Of a stretch of DNA of 64,000 nt, positions 61,136 through 64,000 are shown piece by piece. A program made the translations under genes and the position numbers. The stretch lies in the NCBI RefSeq assembly GCF_036850765.1, contig NC_089490.1, positions 274,054,482-274,118,481 on the forward strand. The letters run 5' to 3'. This stretch comes from Saccopteryx bilineata (taxonomy: Eukaryota; Chordata; Mammalia; Chiroptera; Emballonuridae). The notes under the pieces are model-generated. The model saw only the letters and a list, made by a program, of their open reading frames with translations, was not told the origin of the DNA and ran no database searches. The number at the start of each line of letters is the position of its first letter. The first letter of the stretch is position 1.

Positions 61136-61171
<36 letters not shown>

Positions 61172-61292
61172 GGGGAGGAGCAGGAAGCATCAACTCCCAT
61201 ATGTGCCTTGACCAGGCAAGTCTTGGGTTTTGAACCGGCGACCTCAGCATTCCAGGTCGACGCATAATCCACTGCACCACCACAGGTCAGGC
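61093..61292 (-). mobile_element. Bat tRNA-derived SINE, short type
   Basis: On the minus strand it reads gcctgacctgtggtggtgca, ggattatgcgtcgacctgg, B-box ggttcaaaaccc, cacatatgggagttgatgc, and a (GA)n/(CT)n tract (61141-61168). Perfect 14-bp duplication ttatgtgtttattt lies at 61079-61092 and 61293-61306. Confidence 0.95.
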
Positions 61293-61306
61293 TTATGTGT
61301 TTATTT

Positions 61307-63845
61307 GATTGGCCTTTTCAGTCATTGCCTCACTAGCCAAACCACAGCATTTCCCCTTGTGGTGACTTCACTGTTACATATTTTCCCACTTCATTGCTCT
61401 TTACCTAAACAGGGCATGTCACCTGACTTACTTATCTATATTACGTTTTTGGTTCACACACAGCTCCTAGAGTCTGGGTAAGACTATTAGTGTAATAGAT
61501 GCTCAATATTAGTGTATTGGAGTATTAGATTGTAGTAATTATTAATAGTGAGAAAAAAAGAATTACAATTGATTAGCAGGAGTTTTGCACAAGTGCCTTC
61601 ATAAGCTTAATAATTAAAATTTGCAACTAAACTTTAAACTTGTTCAACTACGACACAGATGAGGAGGTGGTGGAACTCGGCATGTTTGGAAGACTTTCCA
61701 GAATTTAATAAAATCACCACAATCATAGCTAATTACTTTTGTCACTATTTATGTTATGACTCTTTGATTCAACAGATCTTTATTGAGAGACTCTTCTCTT
61801 TCTAATTTGACGGCGAGCACCAAATATCACTTTTGATTTGAAAATCCATTGCATATTGGAGACATCAGCTGTCAATGCTAACCTGTCTGGGAAAATGGTC
61901 TGGCATTATAATGAGAAGAAGGAAATTAAAGGACCAGTTCATGATCAGGAATTATTTTAGAATCTAACTTAATTACCTAACATTATTCTCATCTTGTCTC
62001 TTGTGACCAAAAAAGACACCAGCCATGACTGAGAATTGCATGCACAAAGGAATCTTTTGGCATGTGCAAAATATGCTCAAGTCAAAGGATGGTTTGCTTT
62101 CTCTTGGGTACCATTGCTTCCTTCCAGTAGCCCTCACTAAAGTATGGGTCACTAACCAGCATATGAGACATAAAATCACAATGATGCATTTCCTTGTCTC
62201 ACCATTTATTGCTGAAATATATTTTATATTGGCAAGTAAATGACTTGCCACCTTACAGAAACTGTAAAACTAATTCTGAAATATGTTTTAAATTTTCTTA
62301 TATATATTGAAATTATAATCTAATAGATAACAGCACCTTTAAATACATTAGACTACTTTACCCTTGAGTATTTTACAAACTAAATTTGTAATTTTTTAGA
62401 CGTATTCACCACTCAGTCAGGTTTTTCCTTTTCATACGACACTGACATAAAGGTGGAGGGAAATATATCATAAACCATAAAATGGCTTAGGAATGGAGGT
62501 CCATGTTAATCAGTTTTCTCTTTTTGTTTGAGTTTTCAGTCTCCACTTTGTGTTGATTTAAGGCAGGAAACTTGGTATTCAAGGCAAATACTTATCAGAA
62601 CACAATTTATTCAGAGTGGCTTTCAAATGCAGGTTCCGCATATTTGCCTGAATGATCACTCAAGCTCAATTTTTTTCTTTACTGATTACTAACTCAATTC
62701 TGGCAATTTAATATATATTTTAACTGAAATCTCTTTGATATATTTTATTTGTGTATACAGACACTCAGGTATTATATATCTTATTTAAGACTTACCCTTT
62801 CCAGTTGTAAAGCAGAATTCTCCCCCATCGGGCATGCAGTCAGCCCGGGAGCATTGGTCTGCAGCCTTGCAGCCACTTTCCACATTGGAGCTATGCAAAT
62901 GCACTCCCTGAAAACGTTCACGCACATGTTGACCCTCTGCAACCACAACAGAAATTCACAAGTGGAATGATGACATCTGATGCCTGGGTTAAAGTGGATT
63001 AGGTTTGAGAAGAGTACAGCTTTTGGACATGTAGTAATTTTCTTCTTGTAACCTTTTTAATCCCTCAAAAATAACAGTCATCCTAATTTACTCATTATTC
63101 TGTGCACAGAGTACTCTGCGGTGAGTCAGAGGAGTTCAGAGGCATAGAAAAGCATCAACTCTGTGCTCAATCGGTCCACAAGGAAATTGTAACATTTACC
63201 AAGAAAGGAATTTCCATGCGGGAACAAGAGCAGAGGTGCTTCCATGAGAAGATGTCATTTGACCCGGGTTTTGCAGCATATGTAGGAGCCAGACAGCAAG
63301 GGTTAGAGGCAGAATGGAGGTGGGGGGCTGCCAGCCATGTGTGGGGAATCACATACATCTTAACTTAAATTAATACACAGGAGTAGTGGGTGTCATTTAT
63401 GAAAACTTACGTTAAGGATTAGCCGTGGAGAACTTTGAATACCGGGATTAGAGTGTGAAAAATATCGGATAAGCAATAGCTTTTGTGCAAGAAAACCATA
63501 ATTATGGACATGTTTTAGAAATGTTATTGCTCAAGCCCCCCTGAGCTATAAAATGAAGAGAAAGAAGAATACATCTAACTTGAAAAGTAGCCCTGGTTAT
63601 CAATGTTATTATATATTACTGTCCTTAGAAATAATGCAGTCAAGGCTTCTAGCAGTTTGGGGAAAATGACAACATGTGACAGTGAATCAACCAATGATAC
63701 AGACCCATCAGGCCATGGACATGAAGGCCTGGAGCACAGGGAGAGGTCAGAGGAGGAAGGTGGGCACTGGGCAGGAGCTGGCCACTCCTCCAGAAACCTA
63801 AGCTATGCCTGTTGTTCCAAGTGCAAGAAAACATTGTCTAATTCC
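61307..63845. other. Non-coding sequence, nothing recognised
   Basis: Mostly unique sequence. An octamer-like ATGCAAAT lies at 62893-62900. Frames near 63.1-63.4 kb and 63.6-63.9 kb have no domain support. Confidence 0.4.
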
Positions 63846-63960
63846 ACCCACTCAAATATTTGATCTTTTATATTCAAATATTTTATATTATATTTTATAC
63901 ATAAAAATTTTTATTATATATACATTCTTATATACAAACTTAACAACTATTTGAGTGGGT
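63846..63960. repeat. 115-bp AT-rich element with 13-bp inverted ends
   Basis: acccactcaaata (63846-63858) is repeated inverted as tatttgagtgggt (63948-63960), flanking an almost pure A/T interior. No clear target duplication. It may be a small MITE or a chance foldback. Confidence 0.45.
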
Positions 63961-64000
63961 AAAATTTTATATATAAAATATAGGGTGCATAAAGGCAAGA

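Overview
The window is vertebrate nuclear DNA, almost certainly from a bat. The clearest evidence is a set of tRNA-headed SINEs that begin GCCCTGGCC[G/A]GTTGGCTCAG, carry Pol III A and B boxes, and end in A-rich tails between target-site duplications. A shorter SINE family begins GCCTGACC[T/A]GTGGTGG. From memory these resemble SINEs of horseshoe bats and related Yinpterochiroptera. That assignment is recall, not a search, so the bat call is strong and the family-level call is moderate. The sequence is AT-rich with dispersed microsatellites.

I find no convincing protein-coding gene, exon, tRNA, rRNA or CRISPR array. Nearly all open frames are chance frames across SINEs, LINEs or simple repeats. 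The window reads as a gene desert or a very large intron.

Layout. 1.6-2.3 kb: decayed hAT transposase (minus). 3.0-6.3 kb: old L1 (plus) carrying two SINEs and followed by an LTR-like block. 6.7-8.1 kb: (CT)n(TG)n microsatellite and a locally CpG-richer patch. 10.0-14 kb: old L1 relics (minus) with a SINE between them. 18.9-19.6 kb and 22.7-23.5 kb: SINE pairs. 21.9-22.1 kb: pseudogene fragment with an acidic tail. 24.3-26.4 kb: L1 then L2 relics. 28.2 kb: 81-bp near-perfect palindrome, a mariner-type MITE candidate. 29.8-30.7 kb: MIR and MLT1. 35.2-37.0 kb: L2, GATA repeat and old LINE. 39.9-46.1 kb: broken minus-strand L1M territory interrupted by MLT1 LTRs, SINEs and an unidentified insert. 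46.8-47.2 kb: MLT1. 48.3-52.1 kb: younger L1, then a SINE split by a complete 975-bp hAT element, then an old L1. 52.8 kb: SINE. 57.6-61.3 kb: an L1 nested in another L1, followed by two SINEs. The rest is apparently unique sequence, parts of which look like candidate conserved non-coding DNA.

There is no gene system working together here. The readable content is a transposition history. The best points are the hAT element with an 8-bp TSD inside a bat SINE, the L1-in-L1 nest with TSDs for both insertions and a SINE landing in the outer TSD, and the mariner-like palindrome. All repeat family names come from recalled consensus sequences and motif reading; no database search was run.
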